A stretch of 64,000 nt of DNA from Janthinobacterium sp. 64 (GTDB lineage: Bacteria > Pseudomonadota > Gammaproteobacteria > Burkholderiales > Burkholderiaceae_D), in the NCBI RefSeq assembly GCF_002813325.1, contig NZ_PHUG01000001.1, positions 3,038,001 to 3,102,000 on the forward strand. The letters are read 5' to 3'. Shown here piece by piece: positions 21,363 to 29,482 of this stretch (its first letter is position 1; every line of letters begins with the position of its first letter). Position numbers and translations under genes: made by a program. The notes under the pieces were generated by a model. The model did not search any database and had not been told where the DNA came from. It saw only the letters and a list, made by a program, of their open reading frames with translations.

Positions 21363-21396
21363 AACCCGCCTTCGTCATAGGAGAGCGGGTTTTTTG
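21363..21396 (+). terminator. Terminator after tRNA-Leu, inside the element
   Basis: AACCCGC (21363-21369) and GCGGGTT (21385-21391), followed by a T-run. The element appears to bring its own terminator to end the tRNA transcript before the integrase gene. Confidence 0.72.
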
Positions 21397-21480
21397 TTGT
21401 CCGTATTTGTCCATCGGCGTACATTCAAAGCCATGAATTTTGTTGGTACTTTTTGCTGGATTTAGGATTTTCTCTAAAAA

Positions 21481-21490
21481 AATACCATCA
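21481..21490 (-). promoter_or_regulatory. Possible integrase arm-type site, left end
   Basis: AATACCATCA is the reverse complement of TGATGGTATT, which occurs twice in tandem at the right end (29483-29506). A looser relative (TTGTTGGTACTTTTTG) lies at about 21439-21454. It overlaps the integrase leader, so integrase binding here could also regulate its own gene. Confidence 0.4.
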
Positions 21491-21501
21491 GGGAGTGCGC
21501 C

Positions 21502-22710
21502 ATGCCACTGTCCGATCTGCTTATCCGCCATGCCGTCTACCAGGGCACGCCCAGCGGCGACAAGTATCCCGACCTGTACGGCATGTACCTGCTGGTCACC
21601 CGTACCGGCAAGTACTGGCGGTTGAATTACCGCCATGCAGGCAAGCAAAAAACGCTGGCCCTGGGCGTCTACCCCCGCGTGAGCCTGGCCCAGGCGCGGC
21701 GCAAGGCCGAAGATGCGCGCAAGGCGCTGGCCGAAGGGATCGACCCGAACGCCGTCAAGCGCGCCCAGAAGGCCGAGCAGCGCAGCGCCGCCTTGAACAC
21801 CTTCGACAAGCTGGCGCGCCAGTGGCTGCTCACCATCCAGCGCAACGGCAGCGCCAGTACGCAAAAGAAAGTCGGCAACTGGCTCGAAGGCGACGTCATC
21901 CCGTATCTGGGCAAGATGCCGCTCAACACCATCCGCCCGCGCGACGTGCTGCGCGTGGTGCAGCGCGTCGAGGCGCGCGGCGCGATCGATTCGGCGCACC
22001 GCATCAAGCAGCTGTGCGGCCAGGTGCTGCGCTTCGGCGTGGCGATGGACCTCGTCGAGCGCGACGTCACGGCAGACCTGAAAGGCGCATTGACGCCGGT
22101 GCCGAGAACGCACTACCCGGCACTGACGGAACCGGGCGATGTCGCGCCGCTGCTGCGCGCCATTTATGGCTACCACGGCCACGCCACGGCGGTGGCGGCG
22201 CTGAAACTGGCGCCCATGCTGTTCGTGCGTCCCGGCGAACTGCGCGCCGCCGAATGGAGCGAAATCCATCTCGATGCCGCCGAGTGGCGCATCCCGGCCA
22301 GGAAAATGAAAATGCAGCTCGAACACCTGGTGCCGCTGCCGACACAGGCCGTGGCGATCCTGCGCGCGCTGCAGCCTGTCACCGGCGAAGGCCGCTACGT
22401 GTTTCCCGGCCTGCGCAGCGGCCAGCGCTGCATGAGCGAAAACACCATCAACGCGGCGCTGCGTTCCCTGGGCTATGCCAAGGAAGTCATGACCGGCCAC
22501 GGTTTCCGCGCCATGGCCCGCACCATCCTCGACGAAGTGCTGCAAGAGCGCGTGGACCTGATCGAGCACCAGCTGGCGCACAGCGTCATCGACCCGAACG
22601 GGCGCGCCTACAACCGCACGGCGCACCTGCCTGCGCGCCGCGCCATGATGCAGCGCTGGGCCGACTATCTCGACGCCCTGCGCGACGGCGTCGCCACGCC
22701 TCCAGCCTGA
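21502..22710 (+). CDS. int: P4-type tyrosine recombinase (integrase)
   Basis: 402 residues. An N-terminal DUF4102-like domain (DLYGMYLLVTRTGKYWRLNYRHAGKQKTLALGVYPRVSL) is followed by a core-binding domain and the catalytic domain. Catalytic residues: Arg243 in FVRPGELR, His333 and Arg336 in GHGFR, His360, and the nucleophile Tyr370 in GRAYNR, with the usual RRAMMQRWADYLD ending. GGGAG precedes the ATG. It lies 174 bp from the tRNA it presumably targets. No excisionase gene was found in the element, so one may be unrecognised or supplied in trans. Confidence 0.95.
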   Translation: MPLSDLLIRHAVYQGTPSGDKYPDLYGMYLLVTRTGKYWRLNYRHAGKQKTLALGVYPRVSLAQARRKAEDARKALAEGIDPNAVKRAQKAEQRSAALNTFDKLARQWLLTIQRNGSASTQKKVGNWLEGDVIPYLGKMPLNTIRPRDVLRVVQRVEARGAIDSAHRIKQLCGQVLRFGVAMDLVERDVTADLKGALTPVPRTHYPALTEPGDVAPLLRAIYGYHGHATAVAALKLAPMLFVRPGELRAAEWSEIHLDAAEWRIPARKMKMQLEHLVPLPTQAVAILRALQPVTGEGRYVFPGLRSGQRCMSENTINAALRSLGYAKEVMTGHGFRAMARTILDEVLQERVDLIEHQLAHSVIDPNGRAYNRTAHLPARRAMMQRWADYLDALRDGVATPPA

Positions 22711-22892
22711 CGGCGACGCCCGCCTGGAGAAAGAAAACCAGCGGCGGCGCTGGCCGGAACAGGTGCCGCGCCACGCGCGCATGTCGTCGCCGCGCCACGA
22801 TAGGCGACACGGCGTGCGTCCACCCACATCCGCCGTCGTCCTGTTTCGCGACAGCGCCCGCGCTGTTTGATATCGCGTAAGAAAAGCGGCTG

Positions 22893-22928
22893 GCCCGCGG
22901 CTACATTCAAAGGCGGGGAGCCGCGGGC
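22893..22928. other. Candidate origin of transfer (oriT) hairpin
   Basis: A perfect 10-bp inverted repeat, GCCCGCGGCT (22893-22902) and AGCCGCGGGC (22919-22928), with a 16-base loop, sits 102 bp upstream of the mobC-like start, in the 319-base gap after the integrase gene. oriT sites of MOBP-type systems commonly carry such a repeat next to nic just upstream of mobC/mobA. The nic position cannot be assigned. The rest of the gap (22711-22880) shows no gene. It has no T-run, so it is not a simple terminator. Confidence 0.5.
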
Positions 22929-23029
22929 GCGTGGGCTGGCGAGGAGCAAGCCATGTTTTCGCTTCGCTCAAACCGGCTTGCCCTGCGGGGCCATCCTCGC
23001 TGCGCTCGCCCACCACGCCAGGAGCATCG

Positions 23030-23422
23030 ATGCACGCCGAGACCACGCCACGCAAGCGACAAGGCGGCCGCCCGAAGGGCGACCCGGCCGCCGTGCGCGG
23101 CGCCACCATCGGCGTGCGCGTCTCGGCCGCCGAACATGCGGCGCTGCTGGAACGCGCCGCCCGCATGCAGATGCGTCCCGCGCAATGGCTGCGCGCCGCA
23201 GCGCTGGCGCGCGTCTTGCCCCCGCCACCCGTCGCCGCCATCAACCGCGAACACTACGTGGAACTGGCCCGCCTGGCGTCCAACCTGAATCAGTTGACCC
23301 ATCTCGCCAACGAGGGTGGCCGCGTCGCCGTGAACGACGCCCTGCTGCAGCGGCTGATCGCGGAAACGCGCCGCCTGCGACTGGCACTCTTGGGCGTGAA
23401 GGAGCAGGACGATGATCGCTAA
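23030..23422 (+). CDS. mobC: MobC-like relaxosome accessory protein
   Basis: 130 residues from the ATG at 23030 with AGGAG 6 nt upstream. A basic N-terminus (KRQGGRPKGDPAAVRG) leads into a ribbon-helix-helix-like segment (TIGVRVSAAEHAALLERAARMQMRPAQWLRAAALA), followed by the MobC pattern ELARLASNLNQLTHLANEGG. Such proteins bind oriT DNA and help the relaxase melt the nic region. Its end overlaps the relaxase start by 11 bp, so translation is probably coupled. The candidate oriT lies immediately upstream. Confidence 0.85.
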   Translation: MHAETTPRKRQGGRPKGDPAAVRGATIGVRVSAAEHAALLERAARMQMRPAQWLRAAALARVLPPPPVAAINREHYVELARLASNLNQLTHLANEGGRVAVNDALLQRLIAETRRLRLALLGVKEQDDDR

Positions 23423-25250
23423 GGCCATCAAGGGACGCGGCTTTCGCGGCGTGCTGGCGTATGACCTGGGCAAGGAGCAGGCGCGCGTGATCGACAGCAA
23501 CATGACCGGCCGCACGCCGCGCGAACTGGCGCAGGAATTCGGCGCCGTGCGCAAGCTGCGCCCGGGCCTTGGCAAGGCGGTGCTGCACGTGTCGCTGTCG
23601 GCCGCGCCGGGAGAGCAGCTGTCCGACGCACAGTGGACGCAGATCGCGGGCCGCTATCTGGCGGGCATGGGCCTGGACGACAACCAGTACCTGCTGACGC
23701 GCCATGCCGACACCCGGCATGAACACGTGCACCTGCTGGTCAACCGCGTGCGCTGCGATGGCGGCGTGGCCAGCGACAGCCACGACTACCGGCGCCAGGA
23801 AATCATCATGCGCGCGGTCGAACGCGACTTCGGCCTGCAGCAGCTGCGCCCCTCCGTCGAGGCGCCGCGCCGCGCGGCGAGCCGGGGCGAAATCGAGGCA
23901 GGCCTGCGCACCGGCGTCGCCTCGACGCGGCAGCGCCTGCAGCAGCTGTGCGACGCCGCCATCACCGGCTGCGCCAGTTTCACCGCTTTCATGCAGCGCC
24001 TGGCGGCGGCGGGCGTGGCGCTGGTGCCGGTGACGCAGCGCAATGACAGCACCCTGGCGGGCCTGTCCTACCGCCTCGATGGCGTGCTGATGAAGGGCAG
24101 CGACCTGGGACGCGGATACAGTCCCATGGGATTGGCGAAACGAGGAGTCCACTATGACAAAGAGCGAGACCTTGCGGCAGTTGGCCACTGCCGAGAACAC
24201 GGCGCAGCTGGACGCGCTGGCGTGCAAAATGGCGCAGCTGCACCAGGCCAGGCTGGCCAGCGCCGAGGAACTGGCGGCGCTTCTGGAGCCGCTAGCGCAG
24301 GCGATGGCGGCATTGACGGACGAGACGCGCCAGACCATGCAGCAGCTGGGCCTCGACGGCACGCGCCAGGGCGAGCAGTTCCGGCGCCAGATCGAGGCGG
24401 CGACGAGCGCCTGGCGCAGCGCGGAACAGGCGGCGCGCGAGAGCGCCCAGGCAATCGACTGCAGCAGCCGTACGCTGTCGCAGCGCCAGTATCTGCTGGC
24501 CGCGCTGGTGGGCATGATGACGGGGCTGCTCGCCAGCGCATTGTGGCTCTGTCTGGCACCTGCCCCCAGGTTGCAGAACGTGCTGGACGCGCAGCAACTG
24601 GCCGCGCTGATCCGGCCCGCGACCGCAGCCTGGAAGCCGTGCGCGGGCAAATGACGGCACTGGGCTGCGCGCAGTTCATCGTCAGACTGGTGCAGGCAAG
24701 GGACGGCAAAGAAGAGATGCGGCAGTGGAGCGGGCCGGAACTGCTGCGCAGCCTGGCCTGGCTCAAGCGCATGAATGCGCGCGGCTACGACGTCACCCTG
24801 CGCCCCGCAGGCTGGCATGGCCTGCTGTTGCTCGACGGCTTGCAAGAGGCAGACTTGCAGCGCCTGGACGCGCGTGGCTGGCAGAGCGCCGCCGTGGTGG
24901 AAGTGCAGCATGGCCGCTTGCAGGCCTGGATCAAACTGTCCAGGCAGCCAGTCGCCGACGCCTTGCGCGGCCAGGCGGCATCCCGCCTGGCGTCCGACCT
25001 TTTCCGCAGTGGCAGCGCCATCACGGTTGCGGAATTTGGCGCGCTGGCCGGATTGACCTGCCACCCGCCGGGCATGGCCGAAGGGCAAGCGGCACGCTAT
25101 GCGCTGCTGCGGGCATCGAGCGGAACAGTGGCAACCGCCGCAGCGCCCAGCCTGGAGCGCATGGAACACCTACCGGCCCAACCGCTACCGCCCAGGCTGG
25201 CCATGCCACTGGGCGCCATCCGGAAACGCTCAAGCGGGCGCGCCAGATAA
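23412..25250 (+). CDS. mobA: MobA-type relaxase with C-terminal LPD7/RepB-primase-like domain
   Basis: 612 residues. The N-terminal relaxase domain (1 to about 145) has a candidate catalytic Tyr17 in LAYDLG and the metal-binding HxHxH at His103, His105 and His107 (TRHEHVHLLVNRV), as in MOBP relaxases. Residues about 245-410 are a Gly/Ala/Arg-rich low-complexity linker whose DNA also encodes the MobB-like protein in another frame. Residues about 414-560 match the LPD7/RepB-primase-like pattern (AWLKRMNARGYDVTLRP, HGLLLLDGL, AWIKLSR). It nicks oriT and leads DNA transfer. The linker sequence is probably shaped by the embedded gene. Confidence 0.9.
   Translation: MIAKAIKGRGFRGVLAYDLGKEQARVIDSNMTGRTPRELAQEFGAVRKLRPGLGKAVLHVSLSAAPGEQLSDAQWTQIAGRYLAGMGLDDNQYLLTRHADTRHEHVHLLVNRVRCDGGVASDSHDYRRQEIIMRAVERDFGLQQLRPSVEAPRRAASRGEIEAGLRTGVASTRQRLQQLCDAAITGCASFTAFMQRLAAAGVALVPVTQRNDSTLAGLSYRLDGVLMKGSDLGRGYSPMGLAKRGVHYDKERDLAAVGHCREHGAAGRAGVQNGAAAPGQAGQRRGTGGASGAASAGDGGIDGRDAPDHAAAGPRRHAPGRAVPAPDRGGDERLAQRGTGGARERPGNRLQQPYAVAAPVSAGRAGGHDDGAARQRIVALSGTCPQVAERAGRAATGRADPARDRSLEAVRGQMTALGCAQFIVRLVQARDGKEEMRQWSGPELLRSLAWLKRMNARGYDVTLRPAGWHGLLLLDGLQEADLQRLDARGWQSAAVVEVQHGRLQAWIKLSRQPVADALRGQAASRLASDLFRSGSAITVAEFGALAGLTCHPPGMAEGQAARYALLRASSGTVATAAAPSLERMEHLPAQPLPPRLAMPLGAIRKRSSGRAR
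24154..24654 (+). CDS. mobB: MobB-like membrane protein nested within mobA in another frame
   Basis: 166 residues, wholly inside mobA in a different reading frame. The ATG has GAGGAG 7 nt upstream, the best ribosome site in the region. The protein has a long helical, Gln/Ala-rich N-terminal part (about 1-110), then one clear membrane segment (about 113-136, YLLAALVGMMTGLLASALWL). In RSF1010/R1162 MobB is likewise encoded inside mobA and inserts in the membrane to aid the relaxosome. The coherent composition of this frame, against the low-complexity mobA linker, indicates that this frame is the one under selection here. Its TGA overlaps an in-frame mobA ATG (ATGA). Confidence 0.78.
   Translation: MTKSETLRQLATAENTAQLDALACKMAQLHQARLASAEELAALLEPLAQAMAALTDETRQTMQQLGLDGTRQGEQFRRQIEAATSAWRSAEQAARESAQAIDCSSRTLSQRQYLLAALVGMMTGLLASALWLCLAPAPRLQNVLDAQQLAALIRPATAAWKPCAGK
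24651..25250 (+). CDS. Possible internal translation product: free LPD7/RepB-like domain of mobA
   Basis: An ATG at 24651, in frame with mobA (codon 414), overlaps the mobB-like stop as ATGA, the classic layout for coupled re-initiation. It would make a 199-residue product starting MTALGCAQFIVRLV, exactly at the boundary between linker and C-terminal domain. RSF1010 makes its RepB' primase from an internal mobA start in a comparable way. The motif HGLLLLDGL appears where I recall a double Asp in active RepB primases, so catalytic activity is doubtful. Confidence 0.4.
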   Translation: MTALGCAQFIVRLVQARDGKEEMRQWSGPELLRSLAWLKRMNARGYDVTLRPAGWHGLLLLDGLQEADLQRLDARGWQSAAVVEVQHGRLQAWIKLSRQPVADALRGQAASRLASDLFRSGSAITVAEFGALAGLTCHPPGMAEGQAARYALLRASSGTVATAAAPSLERMEHLPAQPLPPRLAMPLGAIRKRSSGRAR

Positions 25251-25481
25251 TCGGCATGCCGGTGCTGGCGTCCCCAGCAGCCGCGTTACCGATTGCATTT
25301 CGGCATGGATTCGACCGTCTGGCGCATGGGCAAGGCATTTGCCCGGGCGTGACAATGCGTGTAGTTTTCCGTTTGGCAATTTGCTATTCTCGGGGGCGCT
25401 TGTCGGCTACGGATTCAATTAGGTAACGGCGGCAAGCGGCCAGGAGCAGCCATTTAATCGACAACCTTTTTTAAACTGACC

Positions 25482-25922
25482 ATGTTGGAAATACCGAAGC
25501 TAATAGAGCCCGTCTTTCGAAAAGCAGGTTGGAAGGGACCGAAGAGTCAAGCCCCGCTAGGCAAGATGCCAGCATCTGCCTATACCATCGCCAATCAAAT
25601 AGTTGATGAGTTCGGAGGGTTGACTGTAGGCACATGTGGCTTAGGAACAGAAATGGCATCGAGCGACGTGCGCTTCTACGAGCGTCTTCGTTGCGGTCTG
25701 TTTCAAGCTTGGGCAGAACAAATTGGTGAGGTTGTCGCATTTGCCTCGGCCCATCATGACCACATGATTCTGTCAGTCGGCACTGATGGGACCTATTATG
25801 TATTTACCGACCCGGACGGTCAGCTATACCAAGGCCCGCAGAATTTCGGAGAGCTAATGTGTCGTTTGCTTTGGGGTTATTCGTACGGTTCCACAATTTC
25901 AAAAGACGCGTATCAGTTCTAA
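25482..25922 (+). CDS. SUKH-3-like immunity protein (orphan)
   Basis: 146 residues. The pattern PVFRKAGWKG..., an ANQIVDEFGGLTVG segment, then IGEVVAFASAHHDHMILSVGTDGTYYVF and a closing FGELMCRLLWG resembles the SUKH-3 family, whose members neutralise polymorphic contact-dependent toxins. No toxin gene is adjacent, so it would protect against toxins from other strains or be a leftover. Codon use is more AT-rich than in the mob genes. No clear ribosome site precedes the ATG. The family call rests on pattern memory and is moderate. Confidence 0.6.
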   Translation: MLEIPKLIEPVFRKAGWKGPKSQAPLGKMPASAYTIANQIVDEFGGLTVGTCGLGTEMASSDVRFYERLRCGLFQAWAEQIGEVVAFASAHHDHMILSVGTDGTYYVFTDPDGQLYQGPQNFGELMCRLLWGYSYGSTISKDAYQF

Positions 25923-26005
25923 GTCACCGTCCGCTTCGGGGTGGAACCTGCCAATGACGGCAACCGGCCAAAAGCGGTCACTCAAGAAAGCATGTTTGAC
26001 GCAAC

Positions 26006-26866
26006 TCAGCCCTTATCATTTCGGCAGCGCTTGCGATACTCATCCGGAGTCTCTCCAGTTAAACGCCGGAACATCGTTATGAATGCCGAGGAGCTGCCAT
26101 AACCAAACTCCAACGCGATACTCTCGACAGTCCGGCCTTCCGCTAGCAAGGGCGTTGCCTTGACTACTCTCATCCTTTGCCTCCATTCTGCTAACGTCAT
26201 CCCCAGTTCACTCTGACATCGACGCATCAAAGTGCGTTCACTTGTGTTCACATAAGCTGCGAGCTCGGCTAACGAACGGGTGTCGCCAGGCGACTCCTCA
26301 AGTATGCCTAAGACCTTTTGAACAACCGGGTCGTTGGACGTAGGCAAGTAATTCCCCACTCTATCCGCCGCTGCGAGCATATCGACGAGAACTTTCAGGA
26401 AGCGCTTCTCCTGTTCTGTTACCGCCACACCGGGAGGATGCTGTCGTAAATGTTCCAGCATTTCGCGAATCAAAGGCGTGACCGCGATGGCGGATACATT
26501 ATCAGGAAGAACTGCGCACAACTCCGCGCTGACATAAATTGAACTGTGCCAAGCTGCGCGCCGATTCTGTCCGAGATGGGTAACATTCGGCGGCAGCCAT
26601 ATCCCATATTGAGGCGGAACAAGGAAGTGACCGCCCCGGAACCGGACTTCCACAACCCCACTGATAGCGAAGACGAACTCCCCCCACGGATGATGGTGTT
26701 CAGGGTAAATGCCTTCTGCGGGCATAGGTGCACTACGAAAGACAATTGCAGCGGGAAGCTCCGTTGAGAACGGCGCGACCAAGACATTTTGTGGCTTTTT
26801 CTTCACCCGGGCGCCTAGCTCTTCAAAAAGTGTATTCGAAAGTTGACCGAAATGAGCGGCGGCCAT
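26006..26866 (-). CDS. AraC-family transcriptional regulator with cupin sensor domain
   Basis: 286 residues: an N-terminal cupin-type domain (about 45-125; YPEHHHPWGEFVFAISGVVEVRFRGG) and a C-terminal double helix-turn-helix (about 185-280; LAELAAYVNTSERTLMRRCQSELGMTLAEWRQRMR and SIALEFGYGSSSAFITMFRRLTGETPDEYRK). It is divergent from the DMT transporter gene with about 70 bp between starts, a standard arrangement for a regulator controlling its neighbour. The inducer is unknown, but the exporter target suggests a small metabolite or drug. Confidence 0.9.
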   Translation of the reverse strand: MAAAHFGQLSNTLFEELGARVKKKPQNVLVAPFSTELPAAIVFRSAPMPAEGIYPEHHHPWGEFVFAISGVVEVRFRGGHFLVPPQYGIWLPPNVTHLGQNRRAAWHSSIYVSAELCAVLPDNVSAIAVTPLIREMLEHLRQHPPGVAVTEQEKRFLKVLVDMLAAADRVGNYLPTSNDPVVQKVLGILEESPGDTRSLAELAAYVNTSERTLMRRCQSELGMTLAEWRQRMRVVKATPLLAEGRTVESIALEFGYGSSSAFITMFRRLTGETPDEYRKRCRNDKG

Positions 26867-26935
26867 GTCGGTTTCTCACTATACCAAGGAAAGCAGCCTA
26901 AATCATAATAGTGCATTACCTTGATAGGAATACTC

Positions 26936-27880
26936 GTGAGTCCGCACAAGAATATCGATGGGAAAGCCGCCTTAGCGATGGTGGTGCTGTGTTTCGTGTG
27001 GAGCATGCAGCAGATTGGTCTTAAAGCTACTGCGCATGACGCTAGTCCAATCCTGCAAGTGGCCATACGGTCCGGTATCGCCGCCGTTCTAGTGGGCCTT
27101 TTTATGCTAGTTCGTCAGGAGAAAATAATGCCAACGCAGTTGCCTTGGCGCGCCGGATTGGGCGCGGGAGCACTATTCTCCATTGAATACCTATCCCTTG
27201 GTGAGGGGCTTCATCTGACGAGTTCTGCACACGGGGTAGTGTTTCTTTACACAGGCCCACTGTTCGCTGCGGTTGGACTGCATTTTCGTCTAACCTCTGA
27301 GCGCATGGTCCCATTCCAATGGATGGGAGTGGTTTTTGCATTTTTAGGCATAGCCATTGCGTTTTTATCTCCGGCAGATTGGCACGCAGCGAAGAATAAC
27401 GACGCTTTGCTGGGCGATGGACTTTGCCTTTTAGCTGGCGCGTCGTGGGGCGCTACAACAGTACTTGTCCGTTCTTCTGGATTGGCTAAAGCTTCTGCGT
27501 CCCAAACGACTTTCTATCAATTGGTAGTCGCTTTTGTACTTCTGCTCGCAGCATCTCACTTTCTCGGGCAATGGTCTCTAAAACCCACCCCGATGTTACT
27601 TGCTAACCTAGTTTTCCAGACAGTGCTAGTTTCGTTTATCAGCCTTCTGGCATGGTTTGCTTTACTGCGGCGTTATCTAGCATCACGACTGGGGGCTTTT
27701 TCGTTTATGACGCCTCTATTCGGCGTTGCATTGGGGGCCTGGTTGCTGGATGAACCAGTCAGCGCTGGATTCCTAATCGGCGCCTTCTTTGTGGTCGCAG
27801 GCATCATTTTTGTGAACTGCCACGAATTGTTGGCGCGACGCCTTTCGCTGGTAAAGTTGAGAAAGTGGAGAAGTTGCTAA
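26936..27880 (+). CDS. EamA/DMT-family transporter (10 membrane segments)
   Basis: 314 residues from a GTG at 26936 with AGGA 7 nt upstream; a TTG at 26921 is the alternative start. It has ten hydrophobic segments in two EamA repeats, beginning DGKAALAMVVLCFVWSMQQIGLKA and ending in TPLFGVALGAWLLDEPVSAGFLIGAFFVVAGIIFVN, typical of drug/metabolite exporters of the RhaT/YdcZ-like group. Its end is close to the thioesterase start, suggesting an operon with the thioesterase and panB under the divergent AraC-type regulator. AT-rich codon use marks recent acquisition. Confidence 0.87.
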   Translation: MSPHKNIDGKAALAMVVLCFVWSMQQIGLKATAHDASPILQVAIRSGIAAVLVGLFMLVRQEKIMPTQLPWRAGLGAGALFSIEYLSLGEGLHLTSSAHGVVFLYTGPLFAAVGLHFRLTSERMVPFQWMGVVFAFLGIAIAFLSPADWHAAKNNDALLGDGLCLLAGASWGATTVLVRSSGLAKASASQTTFYQLVVAFVLLLAASHFLGQWSLKPTPMLLANLVFQTVLVSFISLLAWFALLRRYLASRLGAFSFMTPLFGVALGAWLLDEPVSAGFLIGAFFVVAGIIFVNCHELLARRLSLVKLRKWRSC

Positions 27881-27897
27881 CAGAGGAGAAACTGGGC

Positions 27898-28338
27898 ATG
27901 TCAGATATCGAAACAGTATTGGGGGAAACTATCCGCGCTAGCTTCGCAAATCAAGGTGCCATGACGCTAATAAAAGCCACTGTTCCTATCGTTGAAGCGG
28001 GCCGCGCCGAAATCCATTTGGACCATTGGGCAGGGATTGAGCAGCAACACGGCTTTATCCATGGAGGCGTTGTAGGCATGATTGCGGACTCAGCTGCGGG
28101 CTATGCGGCGATGACTGTGGTGCCGAGCGGGGCTTCGGTTCTCACTGTCGAGTACAAGATGAACTTCGTTGCTCCGGCAAACGGTGAGAAGTTGCTTGCA
28201 AGGGGCCGTGTCGTTCGCCCAGGTCGAACGTTGATAGTTACGCAAGCCGAAGTGTTTGCGCTTCGTGACGGGAAAGAAATACTCTGCGCGCTGATGCAGC
28301 AGACCATCATGGTAATGCACGGCAAGCCGGAAAAATGA
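27898..28338 (+). CDS. PaaI-family hotdog-fold thioesterase
   Basis: 146 residues from the ATG at 27898 with GAGGAG 9 nt upstream; a GTG at 27865 would overlap the exporter gene. Hotdog signature: QQHGFIHGGVVGMIADSAAGYAA with the HGG turn and an acidic residue on the central helix, followed by SVLTVEYKMNFVAPANGEKLLARGRVV. The family hydrolyses acyl- or aryl-CoA thioesters. It sits between an exporter and PanB, so the operon may process and export a CoA-linked or branched acid. That is inference from context only. Confidence 0.85.
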   Translation: MSDIETVLGETIRASFANQGAMTLIKATVPIVEAGRAEIHLDHWAGIEQQHGFIHGGVVGMIADSAAGYAAMTVVPSGASVLTVEYKMNFVAPANGEKLLARGRVVRPGRTLIVTQAEVFALRDGKEILCALMQQTIMVMHGKPEK

Positions 28339-28391
28339 AGTTCGAATTCCAAGCGCCTGCTCATCGGCCTTAACTTTAAGGATGTAGAAAA

Positions 28392-29222
28392 ATGGCTGCA
28401 TATGTTTCAGAAAATGAAGGCAAGACGCGAGCGAAATCTGTAACGCTGATAGGCTTGCAGCAGATGCGAGAGGTTGGCGAAAAAATTACAATGCTCACCA
28501 GCTATGATGCGAGCTTTGCTTCTGTTATGGATAAAAGCGGCGTCGACATGCTGCTTGTCGGCGATTCGCTGGGAAACGTCTGCCAAGGACACAGCACGAC
28601 TTTAGGTGTCACTGTTTATGATATTGCCTACCACATGACGTGCGTTGCGCGTGGCAGTAAGAGGGCACTTCTAGCCGCCGATATGCCATTTGGAAGCTAT
28701 GGAACGCCAGAATACGCTTTCCAAAATGCCGTGAAATTAATGAAGGCGGGAGCGCATATGGTAAAGCTGGAAGGTGGCGCATGGCTTAGCGAAACCGTGA
28801 GGTTTCTATCAGACCGTGGGATACCGGTATTTGCGCATCTTGGGTTGACGCCGCAATACGTTCACCAACTGGGTGGATTTAAGGTTCAGGCGAAAAGTGA
28901 TGAAGGTGCGCTTCGACTGATGAAAGAAGCATTGGCGCTCCAAGCCGCAGGTGCATCAATGCTCTTACTAGAGGCCATTCCGGCATCTGTGGGCAAGAAT
29001 GTGACCGAAGCCCTTTCCATTCCGACGATAGGCATTGGGGCGGGTCCAGACTGCTCCGGGCAAGTTCTCGTGATGCATGACATGCTTAACGTTTTCCCTG
29101 GCAAAAAAGCTCGTTTTGTCCGCAATTTTATGGAAGGGCAATCAAGCATTGAAGGCGCTATTTGCAGCTATGTCCGAGCCGTTAAAGACAAGTCGTTCCC
29201 GTCGTCGGAACATTGTTTCTAG
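28392..29222 (+). CDS. panB: 3-methyl-2-oxobutanoate hydroxymethyltransferase PanB
   Basis: 276 residues, full length. The family makes ketopantoate from 2-oxoisovalerate and 5,10-methylene-THF on the pantothenate/CoA path. Key blocks are intact: [20 protein letters not shown] (metal Asp), [34 protein letters not shown] (catalytic Glu region) and [21 protein letters not shown]. It is the last gene of the island's exporter-thioesterase set, with no panC beside it. It is probably a second copy, since a chromosomal panBC is expected elsewhere; this copy may serve a different product or act as a paralogue with altered regulation. Confidence 0.92.
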   Translation: MAAYVSENEGKTRAKSVTLIGLQQMREVGEKITMLTSYDASFASVMDKSGVDMLLVGDSLGNVCQGHSTTLGVTVYDIAYHMTCVARGSKRALLAADMPFGSYGTPEYAFQNAVKLMKAGAHMVKLEGGAWLSETVRFLSDRGIPVFAHLGLTPQYVHQLGGFKVQAKSDEGALRLMKEALALQAAGASMLLLEAIPASVGKNVTEALSIPTIGIGAGPDCSGQVLVMHDMLNVFPGKKARFVRNFMEGQSSIEGAICSYVRAVKDKSFPSSEHCF

Positions 29223-29232
29223 TTGCGACTTT

Positions 29233-29284
29233 GCGACGGACCGCTTTGGGGCGTAAGCGGACACCGCAATAGACAGGCCGTCGC
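29233..29284. repeat. Nested hairpin after panB
   Basis: GCGACGG (29233-29239) pairs with CCGTCGC (29278-29284), and within it CCGCTT (29241-29246) pairs with AAGCGG (29255-29260). A related CCGCTT/AAGCGG pair occurs between the convergent SUKH-3 and AraC genes (25931-25936 and 25972-25977). It may act as a transcription stop for the panB operon, although there is no T-run. Confidence 0.45.
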
Positions 29285-29482
29285 CTCAAAAAAATCGCAG
29301 CAATTTTCGGCCATGCTTTTCAAGAAAGCGTTCCCTCGCTGCCGATGCTTGCTGGGAAGAAAATACAAAATCAAAAAAATTCATCGGGAGTGCTAGCATT
29401 TGACTTTTTTTGTACTAAACTATTTGTCTGAAGTCACCAGCAACCGCTCCAAGTGGAATGGTAACGAAGAACTTTTTCTCCA

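Noticed and set aside
25923-26005. Integron attC site between the SUKH-3-like and AraC genes
   Set aside because: The region has a CCGCTT/AAGCGG inverted repeat but lacks the paired RYYYAAC and GTTRRRY core sites, and there is no integron integrase.
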